In this document: positions 49,075 to 58,990 of the stretch, one piece after another
Numbering within the stretch: position 1 is the stretch's first letter
Layout: the number at the start of each line of letters is the position of its first letter
Assembly (NCBI GenBank): GCA_964511535.1
Contig: CAZEFW010000007.1
Location: forward strand, 1 to 64,000
DNA length: 64,000 nt
From: CAZCFB01 sp964511535
Lineage (GTDB): Bacteria; Myxococcota_A; Polyangia; GCA-2747355; CAZCFB01
Direction: 5' to 3'
Position numbers and translations under genes: made by a program
Notes under the pieces: model-generated
Told to the model about the DNA's origin: nothing
Seen by the model: only the letters and a program-made list of their open reading frames with translations
Database searches by the model: none

Positions 49075-49175
49075 CCCGAGCCCGATCAGCCCCAGCTTCA
49101 GCTTCAGCCCCAGCCAACAATTCTGGCATTCTGGCATTCCGGCGCTCTGGCACTCTGGCATTCGGCATCGGCGGT
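49075..49175. repeat. Short intergenic simple repeats
   Basis: A run of CAGCTT/CAGCCC-type hexamers (about 49090-49115) followed by TCTGGCATTCTGGCATTC-type 9-bp repeats (about 49119-49168) and a GGTGGCGCCGCC palindrome. It resembles the composite repeats at 37.5-37.9, 50.1-50.3 and 60.45-60.6 kb. No gene is seen here. Confidence 0.7.
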
Positions 49176-49239
49176 GGCGCCGCCGCCACGCCCCGCCGCT
49201 CATTGACATGCCTCGCACCATGTTTACCGTGGAGGGGAC

Positions 49240-49497
49240 ATGTCGATCCTCGAGTCCCTCAGGCGCCTGATCGATCCCATCTCCCATCGGGAGGAGCAGG
49301 CCGAGCGGCGCAAGGCGCGTGAGCAGCCGGAGTATCGCTTCTCCGGCGATCCGCCGCGGACCGGCGCCTCTGACTCCGAGAGGACTGACATGTTCATCTG
49401 CAGCGCTTGCGGGCATCGGGCGGCGGATCGCACCTTCTGCCCCACCTGCCTGGCTGATACCATGCGATCGGTTGAGGAGGAGGAGGGAGCGCCATGA
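49240..49497 (+). CDS. Small zinc-ribbon protein
   Basis: 85 residues. The N-terminal half is charged and helical (LESLRRLIDPISHREEQAER); the C-terminal half has CSACGHRAADRTFCPTC, a zinc-ribbon or rubredoxin-like knuckle with two CxxC pairs (about 53-56 and 67-70). ATG 49240 has GGAGGGGAC upstream. It overlaps the AhpD-like gene as ATGA, so the two are co-translated and probably work together. Confidence 0.7.
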   Translation: MSILESLRRLIDPISHREEQAERRKAREQPEYRFSGDPPRTGASDSERTDMFICSACGHRAADRTFCPTCLADTMRSVEEEEGAP

Positions 49498-50096
49498 ACG
49501 CCTGCTACGACAAGCCCACCTGGACCCTCGGCGCCCTGGCGTCCACGCTGCCAGAGCTGCCGACCCACCTGCTGCGGGTGGCCCCGACTTATGTCGACCG
49601 CCCCATCTCCGGGGCGCTGCGCGAGCGGATCATGCTGGTGGTGGCGGCGGAGAATCGCTGCTGGTACTGCCAGACCGCCCACACCACCTTCGGCCACGCC
49701 GAGGGCGTCAGCCGTGAAGAGGTGGAGGGGATCCTGGGGGGGCAGGAAGAGGACCTCACCCTGCCGGCCGAGGAGCGCGCGGCGCTGGCCTTCGCGCGGG
49801 ACCTGGCCCGGCGGCAGTTCGCCTCCAAGGACAGGGTGCTGTGGGACGGGCTGCTGGCCCACTTCACCGATCAGCAGCGCCGGGTGATCTACTCCTGCGC
49901 CGCGGTGATGAACCTGGCCAACCGGTTCGGCAACACCTTCGACGCTGCCCGCGAGCGCCTGGCCGGTCGCTGCACCCGGGTTGAGGCCAGCGCCCTGGAC
50001 CAGGCGGTCCTCTCCGCCGTCTTCCTGCCCGCCGCCGCCGCGGTCACCCCGGTTGTGGGCCTGACCGCGCTGGCAAACCTGTTTCGACGTAAATAA
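49494..50096 (+). CDS. AhpD/carboxymuconolactone decarboxylase-like protein
   Basis: 200 residues, all helical. The core has RERIMLVVAAENRCWYCQTAHTTFG, the AhpD-type CxxC with a downstream His that forms the thiol-redox active site, then LAFARDLARRQFASKD. Such proteins act as alkylhydroperoxidase partners or related thiol enzymes. The next part is hydrophobic (FLPAAAAVTPVVGLTALANL), so it may touch the membrane. Its translational coupling to a zinc-ribbon protein is the only clue to its partner. Confidence 0.75.
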   Translation: MNACYDKPTWTLGALASTLPELPTHLLRVAPTYVDRPISGALRERIMLVVAAENRCWYCQTAHTTFGHAEGVSREEVEGILGGQEEDLTLPAEERAALAFARDLARRQFASKDRVLWDGLLAHFTDQQRRVIYSCAAVMNLANRFGNTFDAARERLAGRCTRVEASALDQAVLSAVFLPAAAAVTPVVGLTALANLFRRK

Positions 50097-50097
50097 T

Positions 50098-50300
50098 CAG
50101 CCACAGCCACAGCCACAGCCACAGCCACAGCCTCAGCCTCAGCATCAGCTTCAGCTTCAGCCACAGCCTCAGCTTCAGCCTCAGCTTCAGCCTCAGCTTC
50201 AGCTACAGCTACAGCTACAGCTACAACCTTGGCCGCCGTTTCAATGATTTCGTCGTTTCGTCGTTTCGTCGTTTCGTCGTTTTGTCATTCGTCAGCCAGA
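50098..50300. repeat. Composite simple repeat (hexamers plus TCGTCGTT units)
   Basis: From 50098 to 50225 the plus strand is a near-perfect run of CAGCCA, CAGCCT, CAGCTT and CAGCTA hexamers (about 20 units). After a short spacer, TTTCGTCG-type units fill about 50247-50282. Same elements as in the radical SAM linker at 37.5-37.9 kb, but here between genes. Confidence 0.85.
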
Positions 50301-50308
50301 GGCCGCCG

Positions 50309-51829
50309 CTACTTGCCGGCTGCTGGCGGCGCGTCATCCGGGAAATCATCCGGCCGCGTCAGCAGCTCCCGCTTGGGATCCGTGGCCACTCGCGGCGAGT
50401 GCGCGCCGCACGACTCGGTGGCGTCCTCGTCGTCCTCGTCGGCGGGCGCCGCGTAGAACCCGTGCTCCTGCAGCACGGCCAGCTTGGGCCGCACGTTCCC
50501 CTCCAGGTCGTAGTGGTAAAAGCCGGGGAAGATGTCGGGGTGCTGCGAGATGAAGTCGAACAGCCAGCGGTGATCGTCGTCGATCTCGATGCCCGATGAG
50601 TGGCACACCTCGTGGCCCGTGAGCATGTACTCGGGCAGCAGGTCGGGGCAGAACTCGAACTTCGGATCGCCGCGGTACTCCTCGTAGATGCGCGTCTGGG
50701 GCAGGTAGCACAGCAGCGAGGGCAGGATCCTCGACCCCATCAGGCGGAAGGAGAGCATCTGGAACAGGGTCTGGTAGAAGTCCTCCATGGTCTCGAACGG
50801 GAAGCCCCAGACGAAGAACGTATCCACCCGCGGGAAGCGCTTGACCGCCTCGGAGACCACCGCCACCGCCTGGTCCGGCGTGAACCCCTTGAGCGTGCGC
50901 GCCAGCACCTTCTGCGAGCCGCTCTCGATGCCGTAGCGGATCTCCACGCAGCCGGTCTCGGCCATGGCGTCCATGGTGTCCACGTCGGTGAGGTTGACCC
51001 GCCCGAACGCCTTCCAGTGCACCTTCAGGTCGCTCTTGGCCAGGGCTTCGCAGAACCGGACCACCTGCTTCTTGGACGACACGAAGAACTCGTCCTGAAA
51101 CAGGAACAGGTCCACCCCCGCCTCCTCGTTCAGCCGCTTCATCTCGCCGATCAGGTGAGACGGATCGCGGCACACCGACTCGTGGTTCCAGATGGGGGCC
51201 ACCGAGCAGAAGGTGCACGGGTAGGGGCAGCCGCGAGAGGTGATCATGCCGTACCCCTCGTAGGCGTTGATGTCGATGTGGTCGTAGGCCGGTCCCTGGA
51301 TCAGGCTCAGGTCCTGGATCCGATCCTGAGGCGGGTTGAGGCGCGGGCCCTGGTCGCCGCGCACCGCGAGCCCGCGCACGTCGGCGTGGGAGCGGCCATC
51401 GCGCCGGGCGGCCAGCAGGTCCACCACGGTGCGCTCCCCCTCGCCGTGGGCCACGGCGTCGATCCAGGGGAACCGCTCGAGCACCTGCAGCTCCACCGCC
51501 TTGGCGCCCACGCCCCCCAGCACGATGAACCGGTCCGGGTACCGCTCCCGCAGGGTGCGCGCCGCCAGGATGGTGAAGGGCAGCAGGTTCGCCATGCAGC
51601 TCAGGCCGATGACCGGCGCCGGGTCCTTGCAGTAGGCGGCGATCTCCTCGGGGTCGAACGGGTCGTCGCACGCATGTTGCTGGTAGTCGCGGAAGTCGAC
51701 CTCGTAGCCCGCCTCCTCCAGGGCCGCGGTGAGGTAGAGGGAGCCGAGGGGCAGGTGGCGCTCCCGCTCCACGCCGTCGTAGTGGCGCAGGAAGAGCAGG
51801 TTCAGGTTGACGAGGGTGATGTCTGCCAT
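50309..51829 (-). CDS. B12-binding radical SAM protein
   Basis: 506 residues. The N-terminal half is a cobalamin-binding-like Rossmann domain (LGSLYLTAALEEAGYEVDF; VIGLSCMANLLPFTILAA; FIVLGGVGAKAV). The radical SAM cluster motif is CPYPCTFCS (preceded by ITSRG), followed by a barrel with FLFQDEFFVSSKKQV and a Glu-rich YGIESGS block. Members of this class often methylate unreactive carbons or modify peptides. It lies 35 bp downstream of three tandem Tat/lipobox proteins with peptide-leader-like N termini on the same strand, which are candidate substrates. Confidence 0.88.
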   Translation of the reverse strand: MADITLVNLNLLFLRHYDGVERERHLPLGSLYLTAALEEAGYEVDFRDYQQHACDDPFDPEEIAAYCKDPAPVIGLSCMANLLPFTILAARTLRERYPDRFIVLGGVGAKAVELQVLERFPWIDAVAHGEGERTVVDLLAARRDGRSHADVRGLAVRGDQGPRLNPPQDRIQDLSLIQGPAYDHIDINAYEGYGMITSRGCPYPCTFCSVAPIWNHESVCRDPSHLIGEMKRLNEEAGVDLFLFQDEFFVSSKKQVVRFCEALAKSDLKVHWKAFGRVNLTDVDTMDAMAETGCVEIRYGIESGSQKVLARTLKGFTPDQAVAVVSEAVKRFPRVDTFFVWGFPFETMEDFYQTLFQMLSFRLMGSRILPSLLCYLPQTRIYEEYRGDPKFEFCPDLLPEYMLTGHEVCHSSGIEIDDDHRWLFDFISQHPDIFPGFYHYDLEGNVRPKLAVLQEHGFYAAPADEDDEDATESCGAHSPRVATDPKRELLTRPDDFPDDAPPAAGK

Positions 51830-51864
51830 GGTGTTGAGCCCTTGGTGGTTTGTTCCCCGGTTCG

Positions 51865-52386
51865 CTACTTGCCGCCCCTGCCGCTGTCGCCGGGGCGGAT
51901 GCCGGTGCCCGCGGGGCCCATGTCTGGCGCGGCGACTGTGTCCGGCGTGGCCTTGCTGTCCTCGCCGGTGGCGGTGTCCGCGGGCGGCGAGGGCATGTCC
52001 GGCGGGATGCCCGCCTTGATCGACTGGTCGAAGTCGGGGCGCGCGCCCTTGTCCCCGGTGGTCTTGCAGCCCGAGAGCGCGTCGGCAGCTGCGATGGTCA
52101 TGGCGCTGGCGGCCACGGCGCCCATGAAGGTGCGCCTGCGCAGGTTGTCAGGGGAGGTGTCCATGCCGTCCACATGCCGCTCCAGCTCGGCGGCGGGCAC
52201 GGCGCGCAACATGGCCAGCTCCGACGGGCGAAGCGCCAGCCCGCGGGAGATGACGGCCGCTTCCCTGTCCTGCATCAACGCCTCCCGGAAGGCGGGCTCG
52301 GTTGCGGCCAGGTAGAGCACCCGCTCCAGGCCCACCGGGATCTGGCTGACCTTGTGCACCCCCGGCTTGCCCGGCTCGCGGCTCAT
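51865..52386 (-). CDS. Leader-like/Tat-lipobox paralogue A (candidate B12-rSAM substrate)
   Basis: 173 residues. Residues about 18-79 form a compact helical domain (VGLERVLYLAATEPAFREAL; RPSELAMLRAVPAAEL; DGMDTS) like Nif11/Os1348-type peptide leaders. An RRRTFMGAVAASAMTIAAAD segment (Arg83-85) with lipobox LSGC (Cys107) follows, resembling a Tat signal placed internally. The remaining 66 residues are disordered and rich in Asp, Pro and Gly, with AGIPPDMP and TGIRPGDSG. The ATG overlaps the stop of paralogue B (ATGA). No catalytic motif is seen. Confidence 0.7.
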   Translation of the reverse strand: MSREPGKPGVHKVSQIPVGLERVLYLAATEPAFREALMQDREAAVISRGLALRPSELAMLRAVPAAELERHVDGMDTSPDNLRRRTFMGAVAASAMTIAAADALSGCKTTGDKGARPDFDQSIKAGIPPDMPSPPADTATGEDSKATPDTVAAPDMGPAGTGIRPGDSGRGGK

Positions 52387-53018
52387 GGGTTGCCCTGGCT
52401 GCCGTCCCCCGGCCTGATGCCCGTGGCGTCCAGGCTCGGCACCTTCACATCCACCTTGCCCTGGTCCGGCGGCTCGCCGTCCTTGATCGGCGGGGCCATG
52501 TCCCCCTTGAAGCCGGCGCTGTCCTTGCCGTACTGCGGCATGTCGGGGCGGATCCCGGTGGCGTCCATGGGGGGCGGGCCGGTGTCGGGCCGGTTGCCGT
52601 CCGACGCCGTGTCGCAGCCGGAGAACGCCTCGGCCGACGCCACGGCCATGGCGCCGGCGGCCACGGCGCGCATGAAGGTGCGCCGCTCCACGTTGTCCTC
52701 GGAGGTGTCGATGCCGTCGATGTTGGCCGCCAGCTGCGTGGCGGGGATCGCCCGCAGCATGGCCAGCTCCGACGGCTTCATCTCCAGCCCCCGGGCGGCA
52801 ACGGCTGCCTCCCGGTCGCCCTCCAGCAGCGCCTGGCGGAAGGTCGGCTCCACCGCCGCCAGGAAGAGCACCCGCTCGATGCCAACAGGCACGCCGGCGA
52901 GGGTGGCCCGCTTGCGGGGCGGAGGCTGCCCTCCCACGATGGTGGGCCCGGACTTGACCGGGTCATCAGCCGTGAGCTGCCCCATGGCGCGGTGGCTCGT
53001 CTCTCTCCTGTCGCTCAT
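52383..53018 (-). CDS. Leader-like/Tat-lipobox paralogue B (candidate B12-rSAM substrate)
   Basis: 211 residues. It has an extra N-terminal 45 residues, then the shared domain (VGIERVLFLAAVEPTFRQAL; KPSELAMLRAIPATQL; DGIDTS), an internal ERRTFMRAVAAGAMAVASAE segment with lipobox FSGC (Cys135), and a tail rich in Asp and Pro with DATGIRPDMP and DATGIRPGDG. ATG 53018 has GGAG 8 nt upstream. The domain is about 60% identical to the equivalent part of paralogue C by eye. It lies between paralogues C and A without spacing. Confidence 0.7.
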   Translation of the reverse strand: MSDRRETSHRAMGQLTADDPVKSGPTIVGGQPPPRKRATLAGVPVGIERVLFLAAVEPTFRQALLEGDREAAVAARGLEMKPSELAMLRAIPATQLAANIDGIDTSEDNVERRTFMRAVAAGAMAVASAEAFSGCDTASDGNRPDTGPPPMDATGIRPDMPQYGKDSAGFKGDMAPPIKDGEPPDQGKVDVKVPSLDATGIRPGDGSQGNP

Positions 53019-53020
53019 GG

Positions 53021-53596
53021 CTACGCTCCGTCCGGCTTGGGCATGTCGGGCAGGATGCCCGCGTCGGGCAGCCCCTGGCCGTCGTTCTTCCACGGCACCG
53101 TGTCCGGCTTGGGCCCCGGCATGTCCGGCGAGATGCCGTCCATCACCACCGAGTGGTCAGGCACGGGCACCGTGTCGGGCATGGCGCCGGCGTCCTTCAT
53201 CACGCCCTGCTCCTTGACCGGGAGGGTGTCCGGGCGCACCCCGCGGTCGCCCGCGCCCATGTCGGCGTCCACCTTGGCCTTGTCCCCGTCGTCGCCGCAC
53301 CCGGCGGCGCCGCCCGCGGCCACAACCGCCGCGCTGGCCGCCACCGCCTGCAGGAATGAGCGCCGCTCCAGGTTCTGCTCGGAGGTGTCGATGCCGTCGA
53401 TGTTCTGCTGCAGCTGCGTCGCCGGGATCGCCCGCAGCAACGCCGCCTCCGTGGGGCGGATCTTCAGGCCGAATTCCTGCAGCGCCGCCTCGCGATCCTC
53501 CAGGAGCTTTGCTCGAAAATCCTCGTTCACCGCCGCGAGAAATAGCACCCGCTCGACGCCCACCGGTACGTCCACTGTTCGGTTCCCGATGCCCAT
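53021..53596 (-). CDS. Leader-like/Tat-lipobox paralogue C (candidate B12-rSAM substrate)
   Basis: 191 residues; first gene of the four-gene set. ATG 53596 has GGGGAGGACGAG upstream. Order: shared domain (VGVERVLFLAAVNEDFRAKL; RPTEAALLRAIPATQL; DGIDTS), internal ERRSFLQAVAASAAVVAAGG with lipobox AAGC (Cys100), then a 91-residue tail with repeated GVRPDTLP, AMPDTVP, GISPDMP and GILPDMPKPD. The tail repeats a xPDxxP unit. The upstream open frame to 54085 is antisense to the next gene and is a shadow. Confidence 0.7.
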   Translation of the reverse strand: MGIGNRTVDVPVGVERVLFLAAVNEDFRAKLLEDREAALQEFGLKIRPTEAALLRAIPATQLQQNIDGIDTSEQNLERRSFLQAVAASAAVVAAGGAAGCGDDGDKAKVDADMGAGDRGVRPDTLPVKEQGVMKDAGAMPDTVPVPDHSVVMDGISPDMPGPKPDTVPWKNDGQGLPDAGILPDMPKPDGA

Positions 53597-53675
53597 CTCG
53601 TCCTCCCCGTTAGTCCAAGTTTGATACAAAGATGGTATCCGTAATATTCCGCCTTGTGAACCGGAGGGGAGAACC

Positions 53676-54311
53676 ATGAAGAAGACCTTGATGCTCATCG
53701 CGCTGCTCGGCGTCGGCCTGGCAGGATGCAAGGGCAAGCAACCCGCGACCAGCCCCGCACCCGAGCCGCCGCCCGCCAGCAAGGGCGCGGCGCCGCCCGC
53801 CGCGAAGAAGGCCCCCGAGCCGGCCCCGCCGCCGCAGAAGGGCGGCAAGCCCACGGCCGAGGCCCGCGCTCGCGCCGCGGTGGCCAACCTGAAGGGCGCG
53901 CTGAAGAGCGCCCTGGTCAAGGCCATGGCAGACGGCTTCGACAACGCCATCACGGTGTGCAAGGAGCTCGCGCCACGCCTGGCCAAGGAGGCGGCCACCG
54001 AGGGGGTGGTGCTGGGCCGCACCAGCCACAAGCTGCGCAACCCGGACAACGCGCCGCGGCCCTGGGTCGAGCCCCTCATCGCCACCTACCAGCGCGACCC
54101 GGGCACCGACCCGAGGTCGGTGAAGCTGGACGGGGGCAAGGTGGGTTACGTGGAGCCGATCTACGCCGGCAAGCTGTGCCTCGCCTGCCACGGCGCCGGC
54201 GTGAGCCCGGACATCAAGAAGAAGCTGGCGGGGCTCTACCCCGACGACCGGGCCACCGGCTTCGCCGAGGGGCAGCTGCGCGGCCTGTTCTGGGCCGAGG
54301 TGACCCCCTGA
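53676..54311 (+). CDS. DUF3365 (Tll0287-like) haem lipoprotein
   Basis: 211 residues: signal with lipobox LAGC (Cys18), a Pro/Ala/Lys linker, then a DUF3365 domain from about residue 60. Marks are NAITVCKELAP, GRTSHKLRNPDNAPRPW and a c-type haem site CLACH (168-172), followed by YPDDRATGFAEGQLRGLFW. Such domains act as periplasmic sensors or redox carriers. GGAGGGGAGAACC precedes the ATG. It is transcribed away from the paralogue C gene and ahead of the beta-lactamase-like gene. Confidence 0.88.
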   Translation: MKKTLMLIALLGVGLAGCKGKQPATSPAPEPPPASKGAAPPAAKKAPEPAPPPQKGGKPTAEARARAAVANLKGALKSALVKAMADGFDNAITVCKELAPRLAKEAATEGVVLGRTSHKLRNPDNAPRPWVEPLIATYQRDPGTDPRSVKLDGGKVGYVEPIYAGKLCLACHGAGVSPDIKKKLAGLYPDDRATGFAEGQLRGLFWAEVTP

Positions 54312-54361
54312 CCGGGGCGTCCTGGTATGATCGCCTCCACCAGCCGAACCGGAGGTAGCAC

Positions 54362-55492
54362 ATGAAGACGAGTTGGCGCAGCTTGAGCCTGGCCCTGATC
54401 CTCATGGCCGCGAGCGCCTGCAGCGATGACGCCGCGGCGGGTGGGGACGCCGGGTCGCCCGCAGATGGCAAGGCCTCGGCCGACGGCCCCGTGGACGGCT
54501 GGCAGCGCATCACCGACGTGATGAAGGCCGAGATCAAGCTGGGAAAGATCAAGGGCGGGTTCGCGCTGCTGGACATCTACAGCGCCAGCGACGGCAAGCT
54601 GCTCTACAGCAAGGCTTTCGGCGGCAAGGCCCGAACCGATCCTCTGGCCGTGGCGTCGGCCAGCAAGTGGGTCACCTCCACGGTGATCCTGGCCCTGGTG
54701 GCCGACGGCACCATGAGCCTGACCGACACCACCAAGAAGTGGCTCAAGTGGACCGGGGTCAAGGGGCTGATCACCCTCAAGCAGCTGCTCACCTTCACCT
54801 CCGGGTTGCGGGACCCGCTTTGCCTGTACAACCCGCTCACCACCCTGGACAAGTGCGTCAAGGATATCGAGTCGAAGGGGATCAAGAGCGCGCCCGGGCA
54901 GGTGTTCTACTACGGCGGTGCCCACATGCACGTGGCCGCCCGCATGGCCGAGGTGGCCACCGGCAAGACCTGGCACCAGCTGTTCACCGACAAGATCGGC
55001 GCCCCGCTCAAGCTCGACGCCGGCGTGAGGTTCTACGCCTCGCCCAAGAAGAAGCAGGGCGCGCTCAACCCGCTCGCCTCCGGGGGGCTGGTGATCAGCA
55101 CCGCAGATTACGGCAAGTTCCTCACCGGGCTCATTGTGCCGGGCGCCGGCCAGCTGCTCTCCGACAAGTGGCTCAAGGCGCAGCACGCCGAGCAGTGGCC
55201 GCCGTCGACCAAGGTGGAGTACACCCCGCCGGGCGCGGGCAAGGCGCACTACGCCCTCGGCTGCTGGCGCCAGTGCCTGACGCCGGACAAGCCGGCCCTG
55301 TGCAACGCAGACCTGGTGGTCAACAGCTCCGGTGCCTTCGGGTTCACGCCCTGGTGGGACAAGAAGAACGGCTACTACGCCGTGCTCGGCGCGGAGGCCG
55401 AAAAGACCACGGACAAGGCCTCGGTCTACAACACGGCCCTGGCCTACTCGACCCTCCGCCCCCTGATCATCAAGGCGCTGTCGGGGAAGTAG
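54362..55492 (+). CDS. Serine beta-lactamase-like (class C/esterase fold) lipoprotein
   Basis: 376 residues. Signal with lipobox SAC (Cys20), then a penicillin-binding-protein-like fold. The nucleophile motif is S99-A-S-K102 in AVASASKWVTSTVI, with ADGTMSLTDTTKKWL and TFTSGLRDP after it, both usual for serine beta-lactamase-related esterases. A Tyr motif is likely at VFYYGGAHMHVAARM. It probably hydrolyses esters or peptides in the envelope; resistance function is not implied. GGAGGTAGCAC precedes the ATG. Confidence 0.83.
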   Translation: MKTSWRSLSLALILMAASACSDDAAAGGDAGSPADGKASADGPVDGWQRITDVMKAEIKLGKIKGGFALLDIYSASDGKLLYSKAFGGKARTDPLAVASASKWVTSTVILALVADGTMSLTDTTKKWLKWTGVKGLITLKQLLTFTSGLRDPLCLYNPLTTLDKCVKDIESKGIKSAPGQVFYYGGAHMHVAARMAEVATGKTWHQLFTDKIGAPLKLDAGVRFYASPKKKQGALNPLASGGLVISTADYGKFLTGLIVPGAGQLLSDKWLKAQHAEQWPPSTKVEYTPPGAGKAHYALGCWRQCLTPDKPALCNADLVVNSSGAFGFTPWWDKKNGYYAVLGAEAEKTTDKASVYNTALAYSTLRPLIIKALSGK

Positions 55493-55496
55493 CCCC

Positions 55497-56267
55497 TCAG
55501 GGGGTGCAGCCGGCCTTCTTGCCAGGGGTGCCGTTGTCCGCGGCGGCGGCGCCCGCGTCCCCGGCGCCCGCGTCGGAGGAGACGGTGCCCCAGGGCTGGG
55601 TCTCCTTGCACCAGTTGGCCTTGGTGGCGTTGTCCAGCCCCGGCGCGCCCAGGGACATGGCCGAGCCGTCGGCGAAGGGCCAGGTCTCGTCGTAGGTCAC
55701 GCGGTCCACCAGCTTGCCGAGGTTGTCCACCAGCACCAGCTCGTCGGCGATGGTCGGCCCGGCTTCGCGCTTCTCGTTCGTATTGTTCAGCGCGATGGAG
55801 GTGCCATAGGCGTAGGCCACCTCGACGCCGCCGTTGGCGGCCTTGTCCTTCTTCTGCCCCAGCACCAGGTACTGCCCGGGCTCGATGAACAGGTCCCCCA
55901 CCTGGCTGATGGTGTGGCTCGTCTTGCGGTCCTTGATGACCCAGCTGTTGAGCCGCTGGCGCGTGCCGCCCGCGTTGTAGATCTCGAACCACTCGCCGCC
56001 CGACTCCTTGGCGCTCTTGGGGTTCGGGTGGACCTCGGTGATCACCACCAGGCCGCCGGTCACGGTGCGGTCCGGGCCCCGGTCCGGGGTGGGGGCGTCC
56101 GGTCCACGATCCGGGGTGCCGGTGTCCGGGCGGGGCGGCATGTCCGGGCTCGCGTCGGGCAGCTGGCAGGCGCCGCAGTCGGGCAGCGCCTTGCCCTCGA
56201 AGCACCCTGCCGCCAGCAGCAGGGACGCCAGCAGCAGGGGCAGCGCGGCTATCTTTGCAGTGGTCAT
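55497..56267 (-). CDS. Lamin-tail-domain lipoprotein
   Basis: 256 residues: signal with lipobox LAAGC (Cys22), then an Asp/Pro linker with PDRGPDAPTPDRGPDRT, then a lamin-tail domain from about residue 72 (VVITEVHPNPKSAKESGGEW, FEIYNAGGTRQRLNSWVI, IEPGQYLVLGQ, DRVTYDETWPFADGSAMSLG). This immunoglobulin-like fold is common in extracellular proteins that bind DNA or surfaces, often beside nucleases; no nuclease is present. Convergent with the beta-lactamase-like gene, with a 4-bp gap. Confidence 0.85.
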   Translation of the reverse strand: MTTAKIAALPLLLASLLLAAGCFEGKALPDCGACQLPDASPDMPPRPDTGTPDRGPDAPTPDRGPDRTVTGGLVVITEVHPNPKSAKESGGEWFEIYNAGGTRQRLNSWVIKDRKTSHTISQVGDLFIEPGQYLVLGQKKDKAANGGVEVAYAYGTSIALNNTNEKREAGPTIADELVLVDNLGKLVDRVTYDETWPFADGSAMSLGAPGLDNATKANWCKETQPWGTVSSDAGAGDAGAAAADNGTPGKKAGCTP

Positions 56268-56365
56268 GAGGTCTCAATCCTATCCCAGCCGGTGGATAGC
56301 ACAAGGGCGAGCCTTTTTTTTGGCCTTGAGAGCTGATCAGCATTCCTCCCGTCGCCTGGCTTGTT

Positions 56366-56445
56366 CTCGAAATCACTGGCTTTGTTGCTCGTCGGTTGCT
56401 TGCCTCCAGCAAGCGCCCTCCTCGCGCCTTGCCAGTGATTCCGAG
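56366..56445. other. Long-range inverted repeat in the divergent spacer
   Basis: CTCGAAATCACTGGC (56366-56380) and GCCAGTGATTCCGAG (56431-56445) can pair at 14 of 15 positions around a 50-nt loop. Inside the loop GCTTG (56398-56402) and CAAGC (56410-56414) form a smaller stem. It lies in the 281-bp spacer between the lamin-tail and kinase genes, otherwise without a visible gene, and may be a leader structure or protein site. Confidence 0.6.
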
Positions 56446-56548
56446 CTCTTCGCCATGCTCGGTCCGGACTGCTGGTCAGCTCTCTGCTTCGTCGATAGGA
56501 TAGGAGCGTCGGAGCAACTGCTGCGCCGCCGGCTGGCGTATCGAGGCC

Positions 56549-57999
<1,451 letters not shown>

Positions 58000-58003
<4 letters not shown>

Positions 58004-58884
58004 CCCTGCACCGCCACCTCACCGCCCTGGCCCTGGCCCTGGCCCTCGTCCTCCCTTGCGCCACGGCCCACGCTGCCCCGACGGAAAAGGAGAAAGCCCG
58101 CGCCCTGATCAAGAGCGGCGATCTGAACTACCGCCTCTCAAAGTTCCCGGCGGCGCTGGCTGACTACGAGGCGGCTTACAAGCTGCGGGACCACCCGGCG
58201 CTGCTGTTCAACATCGCCCAGACCTATCGGCAGATGGAGAACCTGGAGCGGGCGCTGTTCTACTACAAGCTCTACCTGTCGGACTGGCCGCGCAAGAAGC
58301 CCGGCAAGGCCACCCCTTACGAGGCGGAGGTCAAGGGCCGCATCTCGGAGCTGACAGTGGCGGTGGCCCGGGCGGAGCAGGAGAAGAAGGCCGCCGAGGA
58401 GAAGAAGGCGGCGGAGGAGCAGCGGCAGAAGGAGGCCGAGGCCCGCCGACTGGCCGAGGAGCGCAGGCAGAAAGAGGCCGCCGCCGCCGAGGCGAAGCGC
58501 CTCGCCGAGGAGCGAAGGCGCGAGGAAGCGGAGGCCGCGCGAGCCGCCGGTGCAGCGCAGCAGCAGGACCCACCCCGGCGCTGGAGCCGGGTATGGCTCG
58601 GGGCCGGCATCGCCAGCGCCGCCCTGGCTGCTGGCGCCCTGGGCCTCGGGGTGGCCTACAACCTGAAGGCACGGGAGGAGATCGACGGCAGCGACGCCTG
58701 GGCCGAGGACGCGAATATGGGCCTCGCGGGGTACATCGCCGCGGGCACCCTGGCCGCGGTCTCTGTCACCAGCTGGGTGCTGTACCTGCGCGCCCGGGGC
58801 AAGGAGGCCGAGGCGCCGGGCAGCGTGGTGGTGCTCACGCCGCTGCCCGGAGGAGGCGCGGTGGGCGGGGTGATTCGGTTCTAG
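58000..58884 (+). CDS. TPR and coiled-coil membrane protein
   Basis: 294 residues. A signal peptide (LALALALVLPCATAHA) precedes two TPR-like repeats (ARALIKSGDLNYRLSKFPAA; LLFNIAQTYRQMENLERALF). A long Ala/Glu/Lys/Arg coiled coil follows at about 125-185 (EEKKAAEEQRQKEAEARRLA), then two hydrophobic helices (IASAALAAGALGLGVAYN; AAGTLAAVSVTSWVLYL). Such proteins accompany Ser/Thr kinases in Myxococcota. The start is GTG 58000, overlapping the kinase stop. Confidence 0.8.
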
Positions 58885-58990
58885 CGGCCGCAGCCGCAGC
58901 TTCAGCTTCAGCTTCAGGTTCAGCTTCAGCATCAGCATCAGCTTCAGCTTCGGCTTCAGCTTCAGCTTCGGCCTCGGCCTCGGCATCGGT
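58885..58990. repeat. CAGCTT hexamer repeat
   Basis: A run of CAGCTT/CAGCAT/CGGCTT hexamers (about 15 units) between the convergent TPR and histidine kinase genes. Same family as the hexamers at 37.5, 49.1, 50.1 and 60.46 kb. Confidence 0.85.

Noticed and set aside
47825..49189. Minus-strand open frame of 454 codons
   Set aside because: It is an Ala/Val/Leu-rich shadow of the Cys-repeat lipoprotein, whose signal peptide and repeats are clear on the plus strand.
50098..50300. Coding region for a Ser/Ala/Gln-rich peptide
   Set aside because: Open frames come from the hexamer repeat itself; there is no start with a ribosome binding site, and the same repeat is noncoding elsewhere.
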